Below are positions 7,957 to 17,682 of a stretch of 64,000 nt of DNA, one piece after another; the stretch's first letter is position 1, and every line of letters begins with the position of its first letter. The translations under genes and the position numbers were made by a program. Source of the stretch: Paenibacillus naphthalenovorans (lineage in GTDB: Bacteria; Bacillota; Bacilli; Paenibacillales; NBRC-103111). Location: contig NZ_FNDY01000002.1 in assembly GCF_900099895.1 (NCBI RefSeq), forward strand, positions 1-64,000, in the 5' to 3' direction. Below the pieces are notes generated by a model. That model saw nothing but the letters and a program-made list of their open reading frames with translations, did not search any database and had not been told where the DNA came from.

Positions 7957-9126
7957 TTAACTGCCTTGCTGCTTAACGAACTTTTCCAGCCGTTCCATCC
8001 CCTGCTCCAATACTTCCATGCTGTATGCATAGGAAATACGGACATATCCTTCGCCATAAATGGAAAAGGCATCGCCGGGTACAACAGCCACTCGCTGCTC
8101 TTCCAGCAGCTTCATTGTGAAGTCCATGGATGACAACCCGAACCGCTCGATGGAAGGAAATAAATAAAAAGCTCCCTCCGGTCTGTCCAGCTCAAACCCC
8201 ATGCCAATCAGCCGGTCATACACATAATCGCGCCGCTTCCGGTATTCTTCTTTCATCGGCTGCGCATCGTCCATTCCCGAGGTCAACGCCTCTACCGCGG
8301 CATACTGGCTGATCGAACTGGCGCAGGTGACATTATATTGATGCACTTTGACCATGTGCTGCGACAAATAAGCGGGCGCCAGCGTGAAGCCGATCCGCCA
8401 GCCGGTCATCGAATGCGATTTGGACAATCCGTTGATCACGATCGTTTTGTCCCGCATGCCCGGCAAAGCGGCAATCGACCGATGAGGCGCGTCGTAAATC
8501 AGCTCGCTGTAGATTTCATCGGATATGACGAAAATATCCCGCTGCGCAAGCAGCCGCGCCATCTCCGACAGCTCCGTTTCCGACAGGACGCGACCTGTAG
8601 GATTGGACGGATAGCACAAGATGATGCATCTCGTCTTCCCGGTGATATGCGGCTCCAGCAGCTCCGCCGTCAGCTTGAAGCCGTTGGCCCGTGTATCCAC
8701 GTATACGGGAACGCCCCCGCACAGGCGAACCAATGGCTCATATCCCGGATAAATCGGTCCGGGCAGAATCACCTCGCTGCCTTCGTCCAGAATCGTACGC
8801 AGCGTAATATCGAGCGCTTGACTTGCGCCCGTAGTTATAATGACTTCATTCGCCGCACCGTACGTTAACCCGTACTTTTTCTCGATAAAAGCGCTGGCTG
8901 CCTGTCTCAGCTCCAGAATACCCGGATTAGGGGTATAAGTGGTCCGGTGGTCTGCAATAGCTTGCTCGGCAGACCGCAAAATATGCTCCGGCGTCGGAAA
9001 ATCGGGCTGGCCGATCGTGAGTGTGATCGCATCCTTATAGGTCGCCACCAGATTGGATATTTTGCGGATGCCGGATATTTGAATGTCCTTGACTCTCGGA
9101 TTAACTAGACGCTCTAAATGCTCCAT
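7957..9126 (-). CDS. patA: N-acetyl-L,L-diaminopimelate aminotransferase (PatA)
   Basis: PLP-dependent class I aminotransferase that converts N-acetyl-2-amino-6-oxopimelate to N-acetyl-LL-DAP, the step between DapH and DapL. The 389 residues show YPSNPTG (172-178), SDEIYSEL (202-209) and the PLP lysine K236 in INGLSKSHSMTGWR. The N-terminus (ISGIRKISNLVA) matches B. subtilis PatA closely (recalled). It lies 16 nt downstream of the pseudouridine synthase gene, so it is probably cotranscribed with lspA and not with its pathway partners. Confidence 0.9.
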   Translation of the reverse strand: MEHLERLVNPRVKDIQISGIRKISNLVATYKDAITLTIGQPDFPTPEHILRSAEQAIADHRTTYTPNPGILELRQAASAFIEKKYGLTYGAANEVIITTGASQALDITLRTILDEGSEVILPGPIYPGYEPLVRLCGGVPVYVDTRANGFKLTAELLEPHITGKTRCIILCYPSNPTGRVLSETELSEMARLLAQRDIFVISDEIYSELIYDAPHRSIAALPGMRDKTIVINGLSKSHSMTGWRIGFTLAPAYLSQHMVKVHQYNVTCASSISQYAAVEALTSGMDDAQPMKEEYRKRRDYVYDRLIGMGFELDRPEGAFYLFPSIERFGLSSMDFTMKLLEEQRVAVVPGDAFSIYGEGYVRISYAYSMEVLEQGMERLEKFVKQQGS

Positions 9127-9142
9127 GTCCGTTTCTCTTCCT

Positions 9143-10093
9143 CTACCTTGTTTTTAATACTTCGAGTACGTTCACCATATCCTCCGGCATCGGAGCTTCA
9201 AACTGCAGTGATTCTCCCGTCCGCGGATGCTCGAAACCAAGCACAGCGGCATGAAGCGCCTGGCCTTCCATATGGACTCCCCTGCTTTTCGACGGGCCGT
9301 AAACCGGATCGCCCACCAGCGGGTGGCCGATAAATTTCATATGTACCCGAATCTGGTGTGTCCTCCCCGTTTCCAGCTTCAGCTCGAGCAGGGTGTAATC
9401 CTTGAAACGTTCGATGACGGCAAAATGAGTGACCGCATGCTTGCTGTTCCGTTCCGTAACCGTGTACAACTTGCGATCCTTCGGATCGCGGCCGATCGGA
9501 GCATCCACCGTACCATTATCATGGGGCACGTTCCCATGAACAAGCGCCAAGTATTTGCGGTTCACCGTATGAGCCTTCAGCTGCTCGGCAAGACTATTGT
9601 GGGCCAGATCATTCTTGGCCGCCATCAACAGCCCCGACGTATCTTTATCGATGCGATGAACGATCCCCGGACGCATGATGCCGTTAATACCAGACAAATC
9701 CTTGCAGTGGTAGAGCAGCGCATTCACCAGCGTCCCTCCCGGATGTCCCGGTGCCGGGTGCACAACCATCCCGCGCGGCTTATTGACCACAATCACATCG
9801 GAATCTTCGTAGACGACCTCAATCGGGATGGCCTCCGGCGCCAACTCCAGCTCCTCAGGCTCCGGCATCATCAGCACAACGGTATCTCCATCCGACAATT
9901 TATAATTGGGCTTCACGGTCTTTCCATTGACGGTGACATGTCCGTCTTTGACCCACTGCTGCACCTGTGTACGGGATACTTCTTCCTCCAATACTTCCGT
10001 CAGGAACTTATCAATTCTTTCTCCCGCTTCTTCAGGCTCGGCAATCCATTCAAACCGGTTGTCCGAGGATTCACGTTCTTCCCCTATGCTCAT
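9143..10093 (-). CDS. rluD: RluA/RluD-family pseudouridine synthase (YlyB-like)
   Basis: Isomerises uridines in large-subunit rRNA. The 316 residues contain an N-terminal S4 RNA-binding domain (about 23-80) and the catalytic motif HRIDKDTSGL (146-155) with Asp149. It lies 3 nt after lspA, as ylyB follows lspA in B. subtilis. The precise rRNA position it modifies cannot be read from the sequence. Confidence 0.92.
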   Translation of the reverse strand: MSIGEERESSDNRFEWIAEPEEAGERIDKFLTEVLEEEVSRTQVQQWVKDGHVTVNGKTVKPNYKLSDGDTVVLMMPEPEELELAPEAIPIEVVYEDSDVIVVNKPRGMVVHPAPGHPGGTLVNALLYHCKDLSGINGIMRPGIVHRIDKDTSGLLMAAKNDLAHNSLAEQLKAHTVNRKYLALVHGNVPHDNGTVDAPIGRDPKDRKLYTVTERNSKHAVTHFAVIERFKDYTLLELKLETGRTHQIRVHMKFIGHPLVGDPVYGPSKSRGVHMEGQALHAAVLGFEHPRTGESLQFEAPMPEDMVNVLEVLKTR

Positions 10094-10096
10094 GAT

Positions 10097-10618
10097 TTAC
10101 GCATCTCCGCCTTCCGTATTGCTTTGTGCATTTTGTTTGCTTTCCTGACGCCAGCTGATGAACGAATCTACGAAAATCAGTACAACGCCGATGACAATGG
10201 CCATATCGGCCACATTAAAAATCGGATAAGTATAATCTACAGGAGTACCGAACCAGTTAAATTGAAACCGGAACATCAAAAAGTCAACCACTTCACCGAA
10301 TAACGCCCGATCGATAAAATTGCCAAGTGCGCCGCCAAGCAGCAGGCTCAAAGCAAACGGGAGCAGCTTTTTGCCTTCCTTTACCGTTTTTTGCAGGTAC
10401 CAGATCACTCCTACGGCAACACCGATCGTGATCACAATAAAAAACCAGCGCTGATCCTGCAAAATGCCAAAGGCGGCGCCGCGGTTCCGATGTGACGTGA
10501 TCTGAAAAAACTCGCCGATGACTGAACGAACTTCTCCCAGCGCCATTTGGCTGACAATGATCCATTTGGTTGCCTGATCCAGCAGCAGCACGATCAATGC
10601 GTAGATGTAATATTTCAA
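10097..10618 (-). CDS. lspA: Lipoprotein signal peptidase II
   Basis: Membrane aspartic protease that cleaves prolipoproteins before the lipidated cysteine. The 173 residues form four transmembrane helices. They carry NRGAAFG (45-51) and the two catalytic aspartates in GNFIDR (D103) and FNVAD (D138). Several lipoproteins in this window would be substrates. The gene is the head of an lspA-rluD-patA run. No clear promoter was found in the 111-nt divergent gap before it. Confidence 0.96.
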   Translation of the reverse strand: MKYYIYALIVLLLDQATKWIIVSQMALGEVRSVIGEFFQITSHRNRGAAFGILQDQRWFFIVITIGVAVGVIWYLQKTVKEGKKLLPFALSLLLGGALGNFIDRALFGEVVDFLMFRFQFNWFGTPVDYTYPIFNVADMAIVIGVVLIFVDSFISWRQESKQNAQSNTEGGDA

Positions 10619-10729
10619 CGTACCAGCTCCTTTATCCGTTTCCGTGCTAACAACGATTCCCTTGCCTAAGAACAGCCGGAACCGTGAAAAATAACGTTAC
10701 TTGCGATTGTGTAAAAAGGAGGCTACTCA

Positions 10730-11494
10730 ATGACGAGCGGACCCGTACCATCCCATTCGCTTACAGCGCAGCAGCTTCAGGAATTGACGAACACGCTGCG
10801 TGAAGAGAAGCATTGGCTCGAAGAGCATTTGCAAGACGGCGAACATTTCGGTTTGGGCGACGAGATGCGTGTCCAAACCGGTGATCTGTCCACCAATGAC
10901 AACCATCCCGCCGATTTGGGCACCGAGATGTTCGAACGCGGCAAAGACATTGCGCTGCTCGAGAACGCCGAGCGTCATCTGTCCGACATCAAAGAGGCGC
11001 TTCAACGTATTCAGGACGGCACTTACGGGGTATGCCGAACATGCGGCGCGCCGATTCCGTTCGAACGTCTGCAGGCGGTCCCGACAGCAGCTTACTGCGT
11101 CGATCACGTACCGGATCCGCACGCGTCCGACCGTCGTCCGGCAGAGGAGGAGCTGCTGGCTCCGCCTTTCGGACGCACCAGCCTTGACGAGCTTTCCAAA
11201 CAGAATTCATTCGACGGCGAGGACGCCTGGCAAATTTTAGAAAGCTGGGGCTCATCTAACTCTCCGGCCATGGCCGAAAACCCGAATGAAGCGGACAGCT
11301 ATAACGAAATGGAAATCGAGGCCGATGAAGCCGTCGGCTATGTGGAACCGTTCGAAAGCTTTTTGGCCACCGACATGTACGGTCAGCATGTCACTGTTGT
11401 CCGCAATAAAGCTTATAAAGATTATATGCGAAGCGGTGAAGGCTATGGGCTGCTTGAGCCGGATCGAACCCTGGAGGACGAGGATAAGTCCTAG
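10730..11494 (+). CDS. TraR/DksA-type zinc-finger protein (YlyA/YteA-like)
   Basis: Small RNA-polymerase-associated regulator family. The 254 residues have a coiled-coil N-terminal half (about 10-95), then a zinc site C102-x2-C105 ... C123-x2-H126, where the last ligand is His where four cysteines are usual. An acidic C-terminal region follows. Its place between ileS and lspA is that of B. subtilis ylyA, a sporulation-linked regulator, but here it points the opposite way and converges on ileS. It starts with ATG after aaaaggagg. Function is inferred from family only. Confidence 0.78.
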   Translation: MTSGPVPSHSLTAQQLQELTNTLREEKHWLEEHLQDGEHFGLGDEMRVQTGDLSTNDNHPADLGTEMFERGKDIALLENAERHLSDIKEALQRIQDGTYGVCRTCGAPIPFERLQAVPTAAYCVDHVPDPHASDRRPAEEELLAPPFGRTSLDELSKQNSFDGEDAWQILESWGSSNSPAMAENPNEADSYNEMEIEADEAVGYVEPFESFLATDMYGQHVTVVRNKAYKDYMRSGEGYGLLEPDRTLEDEDKS

Positions 11495-11496
11495 AA

Positions 11497-11552
11497 ATAA
11501 CGAGCTTATCCTTGGGTTTGATTCCCTCGGATCAGCTCGTTGATCTGTTTTA
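11497..11552. terminator. Convergent terminator between the zinc protein gene and ileS
   Basis: AACGAGCT (11499-11506) pairs with AGCTCGTT (11534-11541), with an inner TATCC/GGATC and GGG/CCC stem. A moderately T-rich tail follows on the plus strand and extends into the ileS stop region. Confidence 0.75.
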
Positions 11553-14336
11553 CGCTTCTACACCCGACTCCAAAACTTCGGCACAACGTTTGCAAAGCGA
11601 AGGATGCGTATCATGATGGCCTACTTCCGGCGTGACGATCCAGCAGCGTTCGCACTTCTCGCCTTCCGCTACGGAAATGCTCACCGACATGCCTTTATAG
11701 GCATGAGCGTCCTCCGGAATCGCAGCGCCGGCCTCATGTACATGTACGGCCGATACGATAAACAGCAGATCCAGCCGGTCGAAGCCGCTCAAAAACTGCT
11801 GCGTCTCCTGATCCGGGTACAAATGAACCGCCGCGCTGAGCGAATTTCCAATCAGCTTAGCCTTACGGGCCTCCTCAAGCGACTTCAGCACGTCGTCGCG
11901 CAGTTCCGTGAACTTCTCCCACTTCTCTTCCAGCTGGCCGTCAAACAAGCTTCTGTCCACCTGCGGAAGCTCTGCGATTTGTACGCTGGGCAGCTCTATT
12001 CCGGGGATATAGTTCCAAACCTCATCGGCCGTATGCGGCAAAATCGGTGCGATCAATTTAGTTATTGCCGTGAGGGCATCATATAATACGGTTTGTGCCG
12101 CTCTTCTTTGCGGATCCTTCGGCGCGCTCGCATACAGACGATCCTTCAGAATATCGAGATAGAAAGCGCTCATCTCCACCGCGCAGAAATGGTGCACAGC
12201 CTGATAGACCACATGGAATTCATAGTTGTCGTATGCTTCGATGACACGTTCTGCCATCCGGTGCAATCGCACCAGCGCATAACGGTCCAGCTCGTTCATT
12301 TGATCCACGCTTACCCGGTCTGTCGCCGGGTTGAAATCATATAGATTCCCGAGCAAGAACCGGAGCGTATTACGGATTTTGCGGTATCCTTCGGAAATTT
12401 GGTTCAGGATGTTATCCGAGATGCGCACGTCCGACTGGTAATCCGTAGACGATACCCACAAACGCAAAATGTCGGCGCCCAGCTTATTCGATACCTGGTT
12501 CGGATCTACCGTGTTGCCCAGCGATTTGGACATTTTGCGGCCTTCTCCATCCAGCGTAAAGCCATGGCTCAAAATTCCTTTGTATGGTGCAGAGCCCTTG
12601 ACCGCCACCGAGGTAATCAACGAAGAGTTGAACCAGCCGCGGTATTGGTCCGAGCCTTCCAGGTACAGATCCGCAGGCCACTGCAGCTCTTCGCGCGTTT
12701 CCAGTACAGCGGAATGGCTTGAACCGGAATCGAACCAGACATCCATAATGTCGGTTTCCTTGCGGAAATGATCGTGCCCGCATTTCGGACATACGGTCCC
12801 GTCCGGAAGCAGCTGTTTCTCATCCTTCAAGAACCAGGCATTGGAGCCTTCCCGTTCAAAAATCAATGCCACATGCTCAATCGTCGCTTCGCTGACCAGG
12901 GGCTCGCTGCAGCTCCGGCAGTAGAAAATCGGGATCGGAACGCCCCAGGCGCGCTGCCGTGAAATACACCAGTCTCCACGGTCGGCAATCATGTTATGCA
13001 GGCGGGTTTCCCCCCACTCCGGCGTCCATTTGAGTCTTTTGATTTCATCCAGCATGGCCTGGCGGAATCCGTCGACAGACGCAAACCACTGTTCCGTAGC
13101 ACGGAAAATCACCGGTTTTTTCGTCCGCCAATCGTGCGGATATTGGTGCTGGATCGTGGTCATATGAAGCAGATGCCCGGATTCCTGCAGCCTCTCCGTG
13201 ATGATCTTATTTCCTTTTTCATAAAACAGCCCTTCAAAGCCCGGGGCCTCCGAAGTAAAATGCCCCTGATCATCTACAGGACAAAGCACGCCGAGGTTGT
13301 ATTTTTGCCCGATCACAAAGTCGTCCTCGCCGTGGCCCGGCGCCGTGTGCACACATCCGGTACCGGCATCTAGCGTTACGTGCTCGCCAACCATCACAAG
13401 TGAAGTACGGTCATAAAACGGATGCTTGCAGAGTACATATTCCAGCTCGCTTCCCTTTAGGGTGGACAATACCTTAACATCGGTCCAGCCGATTTCCTTG
13501 GAGACAGCTTCCAGAAGTCCTTGGGCCAGCACATATTTTTTGCCGCCGGTTTCCACCAGAGCATAATCGAAATCCGGGTGAAGGCTGATCCCCAGGTTAG
13601 CGGGAAGTGTCCATGGCGTTGTGGTCCAGATGACGATGGACGCATCCTCCGGAAGCTTGCCCTTACCGTCCTTCACTTCAAAAGCAACATAGATCGAAGT
13701 GGACGTTTTGTCTTTGTACTCGATTTCAGCTTCCGCCAGGGCGCTTTCGGACGACGGAGACCAATAGACCGGCTTCAACCCTTTATAGATATAGCCTTTA
13801 TTCACCATTCCGCCGAAAACGCGGATTTGCTGCGCCTCATACTTCGGCTGAAGCGTGATGTAAGGGTTGTTCCAATCCCCGCGGATCGAAAGACGCTTGA
13901 ACTGGGCCTTTTGCTTTTCAACCCATTCCAAGGCATACGCTTTACAGTAGTCCCGGAATTCGGGCACGCTCATCTTCTTCCGGTCAACCTTGCCGCTGTT
14001 GGCAATCGCCTGCTCGATCGGCAACCCATGCGTATCCCAGCCGGGCACGTAAGGAGCGTCATAGCCCTGCATCGTTTTGAAGCGGACGATAATATCCTTG
14101 ATGATCTTGTTTAACGCATGACCTATATGAATATCGCCGTTCGCATACGGCGGGCCGTCGTGCAGTATAAACTTCGGTTTGCCTTTACGGCTCTCCTGAA
14201 CCATACGATAAATGTCCATTTCTTCCCAGCGCTGCTGCATCTTCGGTTCGGCCTGCGGCAGATTTCCGCGCATCGGAAAATCGGTCTGCAGCAGGTTCAA
14301 TGTTTTGCCATAATCCATTGCCATTGCACCATTCAC
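11550..14336 (-). CDS. ileS: Isoleucyl-tRNA synthetase
   Basis: Charges tRNA-Ile. The 928-residue class I synthetase has HIGH (70-73), KMSKS in [10 protein letters not shown] around residue 600, the WWCISR-like catalytic segment [11 protein letters not shown], and a C-terminal zinc knuckle CERC...CKRC. The listed start is a GTG directly abutting AAGGAG. Internal ATGs at 14324 or 14318 fit the ribosome site and family N-terminus (MDYGKTL) better, so the true start may be 12-18 nt downstream. Expression is controlled by the T-box before it. Confidence 0.95.
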   Translation of the reverse strand: MNGAMAMDYGKTLNLLQTDFPMRGNLPQAEPKMQQRWEEMDIYRMVQESRKGKPKFILHDGPPYANGDIHIGHALNKIIKDIIVRFKTMQGYDAPYVPGWDTHGLPIEQAIANSGKVDRKKMSVPEFRDYCKAYALEWVEKQKAQFKRLSIRGDWNNPYITLQPKYEAQQIRVFGGMVNKGYIYKGLKPVYWSPSSESALAEAEIEYKDKTSTSIYVAFEVKDGKGKLPEDASIVIWTTTPWTLPANLGISLHPDFDYALVETGGKKYVLAQGLLEAVSKEIGWTDVKVLSTLKGSELEYVLCKHPFYDRTSLVMVGEHVTLDAGTGCVHTAPGHGEDDFVIGQKYNLGVLCPVDDQGHFTSEAPGFEGLFYEKGNKIITERLQESGHLLHMTTIQHQYPHDWRTKKPVIFRATEQWFASVDGFRQAMLDEIKRLKWTPEWGETRLHNMIADRGDWCISRQRAWGVPIPIFYCRSCSEPLVSEATIEHVALIFEREGSNAWFLKDEKQLLPDGTVCPKCGHDHFRKETDIMDVWFDSGSSHSAVLETREELQWPADLYLEGSDQYRGWFNSSLITSVAVKGSAPYKGILSHGFTLDGEGRKMSKSLGNTVDPNQVSNKLGADILRLWVSSTDYQSDVRISDNILNQISEGYRKIRNTLRFLLGNLYDFNPATDRVSVDQMNELDRYALVRLHRMAERVIEAYDNYEFHVVYQAVHHFCAVEMSAFYLDILKDRLYASAPKDPQRRAAQTVLYDALTAITKLIAPILPHTADEVWNYIPGIELPSVQIAELPQVDRSLFDGQLEEKWEKFTELRDDVLKSLEEARKAKLIGNSLSAAVHLYPDQETQQFLSGFDRLDLLFIVSAVHVHEAGAAIPEDAHAYKGMSVSISVAEGEKCERCWIVTPEVGHHDTHPSLCKRCAEVLESGVEA

Positions 14337-14339
14337 TCC

Positions 14340-14660
14340 TTACTTGATATAAACGCAAAAAAGACTTCTTATCCCTTAGGGACGAGAAGTCTCGCGGTAC
14401 CACCCAAATTAAGACACAAACGAATACAGGGCGATCGCTTGACCATTCAAGCCAACCTGCCCTTTCACCGAAGCGTCTTCGCTCCATGATCGATAACGGG
14501 ATCAGCCGATGCTCTTTACTTCTAATCGGTTCAAGAGATGCTCATGGGTGATATTCCTTCGCCGCCAAAGTCCGGGCTCGCACCAACCCCCGGTTCGCTG
14601 ACATCAGCTTGACGCCAAGTACTCGTCCCAATCATCGCTTTCACTCATGTTCACTTATAG
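14340..14660 (-). promoter_or_regulatory. T-box riboswitch of ileS (isoleucine specifier)
   Basis: On the minus strand the T-box sequence TGGGTGGTACCGCG (14393-14406) is followed by a terminator, AGACTTCT...AGAAGTCT then TTTTTT. Upstream lies a long stem I with the GACGAGTA element. The likely specifier codon is ATC (14550-14552), within GAATATCACC, which matches isoleucine. Uncharged tRNA-Ile should stabilise the antiterminator and switch ileS on. Confidence 0.93.
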
Positions 14661-14665
14661 AGTGG

Positions 14666-14694
14666 AGTATAGCGGAAATCAGCGGCGGCGTCAA
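14666..14694 (-). promoter_or_regulatory. Sigma-A promoter of the ileS T-box leader
   Basis: TTGACG (14689-14694 on the plus-strand scale) and TATACT (14666-14671) are separated by 17 bp and placed just before the T-box leader. Confidence 0.8.
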
Positions 14695-14764
14695 CATCCG
14701 AGTGCAGCTCCGGTCAAAAACAGGCATGAACCCGGGTGCAGCCGTATATGTCACTGGTTTTGCT

Positions 14765-15244
14765 TTATGGCTGCTCTACTTCCATGCGTTCCAGAGAAGT
14801 CCAGTCTTCTTTGCTGAGCAGTTCCAGCTGCGCCTCAATCAGCGTGCGGAAACGCGTGCGATAAATCGAAGCCTGTTTCTTCAGCTCTTCGGTTTCCATG
14901 GCGATTTTGCGTGTCTTCGAGAGGGCTTCGTTGATGATGCGGTCTGCATTCTTCTCCGCTTCCTTAAGGATCAGCTGCGCTTCCTTCTTCGCATTCGTCT
15001 TGACTTCATCGGCCGCTTCCTGCGCGACGATGATGGTCTTGCTTAACGTTTCTTCAATGTTGGCAAAATGATCCAGCCGTTCTTGAATCGCGTTCAGCTG
15101 ATTCTGCAATTCTTTATTTTCACGGATTAACACTTCATAATCCTTGATCACCTGATCCAAAAACTCATTGACTTCATCCTCATCATAACCGCGAAATGAC
15201 CGTTTGAATTCCTTATTATGTATGTCGAGCGGGGTTAAAGCCAT
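14765..15244 (-). CDS. divIVA: Cell-division initiation protein DivIVA
   Basis: Binds curved membrane at poles and septa and recruits Min and sporulation partners. The 159-residue protein has the N-terminal membrane-binding motif LTPLDIHNKEFKRSFRGYD, then a long coiled coil (about 30-140) rich in Glu, Lys and Leu. The start is the ATG at 15244, preceded by GGAGG. The open frame continues 13 codons upstream without a ribosome site. It is the last gene of the ylm block, as in B. subtilis. Confidence 0.95.
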   Translation of the reverse strand: MALTPLDIHNKEFKRSFRGYDEDEVNEFLDQVIKDYEVLIRENKELQNQLNAIQERLDHFANIEETLSKTIIVAQEAADEVKTNAKKEAQLILKEAEKNADRIINEALSKTRKIAMETEELKKQASIYRTRFRTLIEAQLELLSKEDWTSLERMEVEQP

Positions 15245-15330
15245 TGTTGCACCTCCTGCAAATTTAGCAACCAACCTAATCACGTATTGCTATATTCGAC
15301 AATTGACTGCAATTTCCTGCAATCGCAAAC

Positions 15331-15364
15331 AAAAAAAAATCGGCTTAAGCATACTTGCCGATTT
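15331..15364 (-). terminator. Terminator overlapping the end of ylmH
   Basis: On the minus strand AATCGGC, within the last codons of ylmH, pairs with GCCGATT just after the stop codon, followed by a run of T (plus-strand A-run 15331-15339). divIVA would then need its own promoter in the 100-nt gap, where only weak elements (tandem TTGCAG) are visible. Confidence 0.7.
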
Positions 15365-16124
15365 TCACGCGGTACCTCCCCTTTTTGGTCACACCCTCGA
15401 CCTCAAGCAGCTTGAAGCGTCCGAAGCCCTGAAGAGATACGACATCCCCTTGTTTTAGCGGCTTACTCGGATCTTCCACCTGCTTCCAGTTAACCTTGCA
15501 CCGCCCCGCTTTAATCGGGATCAGCACTTTGGCGCGACTCAACCGGTATACATCACTGACAATACCGTCCAGGCGCAGTGAAGCGACAGACAGGCTCATC
15601 TCGTCCAGCTTGACCTCTGTGCTGATAAGACGGTCCAAAGGCAGCAGCTCGGTTTGCACATGCACACGATGGACAGCGTTCAGGTTCAGCCGGATATAAT
15701 CGGCGACCTCGGCGGCGGCGAGAAAATGGCAGCCGTCCGGTCGGACATAGATGTCGCCCACCTTATCGCGCTTGATGCCAAGCCCTAAGATCGCTCCCAT
15801 ATAGTCCCCGTGATCGAGCTGCTGCAGCTTCTCGTCGGGCGAAGTCACTCCGATCAGGCGAATGCCCATGTCTTCGTCGTCCAATACGCGGTAATCCGGA
15901 GCGATGAATGCCCGTTTGCGCTCGGCGCCGGGATGGCCTCCGTCAAAGCGCACGTGAACATCTGCACTCCGGTTCACCAGCGACGTAACGATAAATGCCT
16001 GGCGCGGGTCCAAAAAATCGGTAAGTTTGACAGCGTGCTGCTCCGCCCGCTCCACCCATTCGGCCGCTTTGTCCACAAACCGGTGTTCATCCGGATGGAA
16101 GTGGGCATAAATATGTTCATTCAT
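15345..16124 (-). CDS. ylmH: S4-domain RNA-binding protein YlmH
   Basis: RNA-binding protein of the ylm division cluster. Family members bind ribosomal particles and have been linked to rescue of stalled 50S-peptidyl-tRNA complexes. The 259 residues have an N-terminal region with FLDPRQAFI, a middle domain, and a C-terminal S4 domain (about 185-245, with GIVSDVYRLSRAKVLIPIKAG). The ATG is preceded by AAGGAGA. It lies between ylmG and divIVA in the standard order. Confidence 0.92.
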   Translation of the reverse strand: MNEHIYAHFHPDEHRFVDKAAEWVERAEQHAVKLTDFLDPRQAFIVTSLVNRSADVHVRFDGGHPGAERKRAFIAPDYRVLDDEDMGIRLIGVTSPDEKLQQLDHGDYMGAILGLGIKRDKVGDIYVRPDGCHFLAAAEVADYIRLNLNAVHRVHVQTELLPLDRLISTEVKLDEMSLSVASLRLDGIVSDVYRLSRAKVLIPIKAGRCKVNWKQVEDPSKPLKQGDVVSLQGFGRFKLLEVEGVTKKGRYRVKIGKYA

Positions 16125-16169
16125 TCGTCAAAATCTCCTTCGACTCCATGCACCGTTCCGCCCGATGAC

Positions 16170-16430
16170 TTAAAAAATAGCGGACACGATCGCGACAATC
16201 CCTTCGCCAACGAACCGGAGTGCAATCAGCGCCACGATCGGAGAAATATCGATCATCCCGCCAATGGGCGGAATAAAGCGGCGGAAGATGCTCAAATACG
16301 GCTCGCACAGCTTTCCCAGAAATTCTCCGATAAAGCTTTCCCGCGCATTCGGCAGCCAGGAGAGCAGAACATAGGCGATGAGTACGTATTGGTAGATATC
16401 GACCAGAGTGCGTATGTAACCCTCAATCAA
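16170..16430 (-). CDS. ylmG: YggT-family membrane protein YlmG
   Basis: Small membrane protein with two YggT-type hydrophobic segments (about residues 10-30 and 62-85) and the conserved loop RRFIPPIGGMIDISPI. Family members in cyanobacteria and chloroplasts affect nucleoid or division processes; the molecular role is unknown. TTG at 16430 is 8 nt after GAGG and is preferred. The in-frame GTG at 16439 overlaps the ribosome site. Confidence 0.88.
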   Translation of the reverse strand: MIEGYIRTLVDIYQYVLIAYVLLSWLPNARESFIGEFLGKLCEPYLSIFRRFIPPIGGMIDISPIVALIALRFVGEGIVAIVSAIF

Positions 16431-16459
16431 GCTGTTCACCTCGTTTTGTTTAGTGGGGG

Positions 16460-16885
16460 CTATCCTTCGTCATGATTCATGGTTTCCGAGATCGAACCGT
16501 GAATTTCTACGGTATCCGGAGTACACAAAAAGATGTTGGGGCCAATTTTCGATATCGAGCCGCTCAGTGCGTACACGGTTCCGCTCAAAAAATCGACGAT
16601 CCGGGTCGCCTGGTCCGGACGAACGCGATGCAAATTGACCACCACCGGACGCCGGTAGCGCAAATGATCGGCAATTTCCTGCGTCTCTTCATAGGTGCGC
16701 GGCTCGTTCAGCACGACCCGGACATTTTTTTGCGAGTGAATGCTCACAACGTTCCCCTTATGTTTACGTGTATCCTGCGCCGGGGTTTCAACTTCTTCAT
16801 GCTGTTCTACGATACGTTCGCGCTCCACTACTTCTTCTTCTTCCTGCAAACCGATTAAATTCATGAATTTGTTCATGACGCCCAT
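16460..16885 (-). CDS. sepF: FtsZ-anchoring division protein SepF
   Basis: Forms rings or arcs that bundle FtsZ and tether it to the membrane. The 141 residues begin [18 protein letters not shown], an amphipathic membrane-binding helix. A charged linker follows, then a C-terminal SepF core (about 60-135) with [20 protein letters not shown] and the helix [13 protein letters not shown]. The ATG at 16885 is 7 nt after AAGGAGG; an upstream GTG two codons earlier overlaps the site. Confidence 0.94.
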   Translation of the reverse strand: MGVMNKFMNLIGLQEEEEVVERERIVEQHEEVETPAQDTRKHKGNVVSIHSQKNVRVVLNEPRTYEETQEIADHLRYRRPVVVNLHRVRPDQATRIVDFLSGTVYALSGSISKIGPNIFLCTPDTVEIHGSISETMNHDEG

Positions 16886-16915
16886 GTCCACTCCTCCTTC
16901 GTGTTTCTTACAGTC

Positions 16916-17605
16916 TCACTCTTTTCCCACCAGAATAGAACCGAGACGCACCCAAGTCGCCCCTTCTTCAACCGCGACTTCAAAGTCGTTGGACATCCCC
17001 ATCGATAGGTGACCGACTTCGTAATCGAGCAATGCTTCCCGATTCAGTCGATCGCGCCACTCTCTTAACCCCCGGAATACGGGACGGGTTTGCTCCGGCT
17101 CCGTCTCATAAGGCGCCATTGTCATTAAACCTGCAATTCGGATATGGCGATATTCGCGAATTTCTTTGACGAAGTCGAACAGCGCTTCCGGCTCCAGACC
17201 GTATTTGGTTTCTTCCCCGGAGACGTTAAGCTGGATGAAGCACGGCATCTCCATTCCCAGGGAAGCCGCTTTTTTTTCTATTTCTTTGGCAAGCGACAGC
17301 CTGTCCAATGAATGAATGTAAGCGAACCGGCCGACAACATCCTTGACTTTATTCGTTTGCAGATGGCCTATGAAATGCCAGGTCCCCCGATCGCCGAAAG
17401 CTTCCCATTTGGCCGCGGCATCCTGCCAGCGGTTTTCTCCGATATCGGTCAGCCCTTGCTGCAGAACCTGCCCCGTTGCAGCCAGCGACACGTACTTGGT
17501 GACGGCGATGATCCTCACCTCTTGCGGATCTCTTCCCGCCCGCGTGCACGCCGCAGCAATCTTTCCTTTTACCTCGTTTAAGCGAGCTTGCAATTCCAAT
17601 GTCAT
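16916..17605 (-). CDS. ylmE: YggS-family PLP-binding protein (YlmE)
   Basis: Pyridoxal-phosphate homeostasis protein of the COG0325/PLPBP family. The 229 residues form a single PLP-binding TIM barrel. The PLP lysine is K37 in IIAVTKYV, and other conserved segments are IGENRWQDA, WHFIGHLQTNK and GLMTMAP. No enzymatic reaction is established for the family. The stop lies 24 nt upstream of the sepF start region, in the usual ylm order. Confidence 0.92.
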   Translation of the reverse strand: MTLELQARLNEVKGKIAAACTRAGRDPQEVRIIAVTKYVSLAATGQVLQQGLTDIGENRWQDAAAKWEAFGDRGTWHFIGHLQTNKVKDVVGRFAYIHSLDRLSLAKEIEKKAASLGMEMPCFIQLNVSGEETKYGLEPEALFDFVKEIREYRHIRIAGLMTMAPYETEPEQTRPVFRGLREWRDRLNREALLDYEVGHLSMGMSNDFEVAVEEGATWVRLGSILVGKE

Positions 17606-17682
17606 TGTAAAGATTCACCTACCTCCCGGCTTGCGTCAAGCGTGAGTTCAAAAGCCCCGAATGGGAAGATCCTCAAACCGGC

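Noticed and set aside
9227-10303. Plus-strand ORF of 358 codons opposite the pseudouridine synthase and lspA genes
   Set aside because: It covers two conserved minus-strand genes and has no plausible start site or domain.
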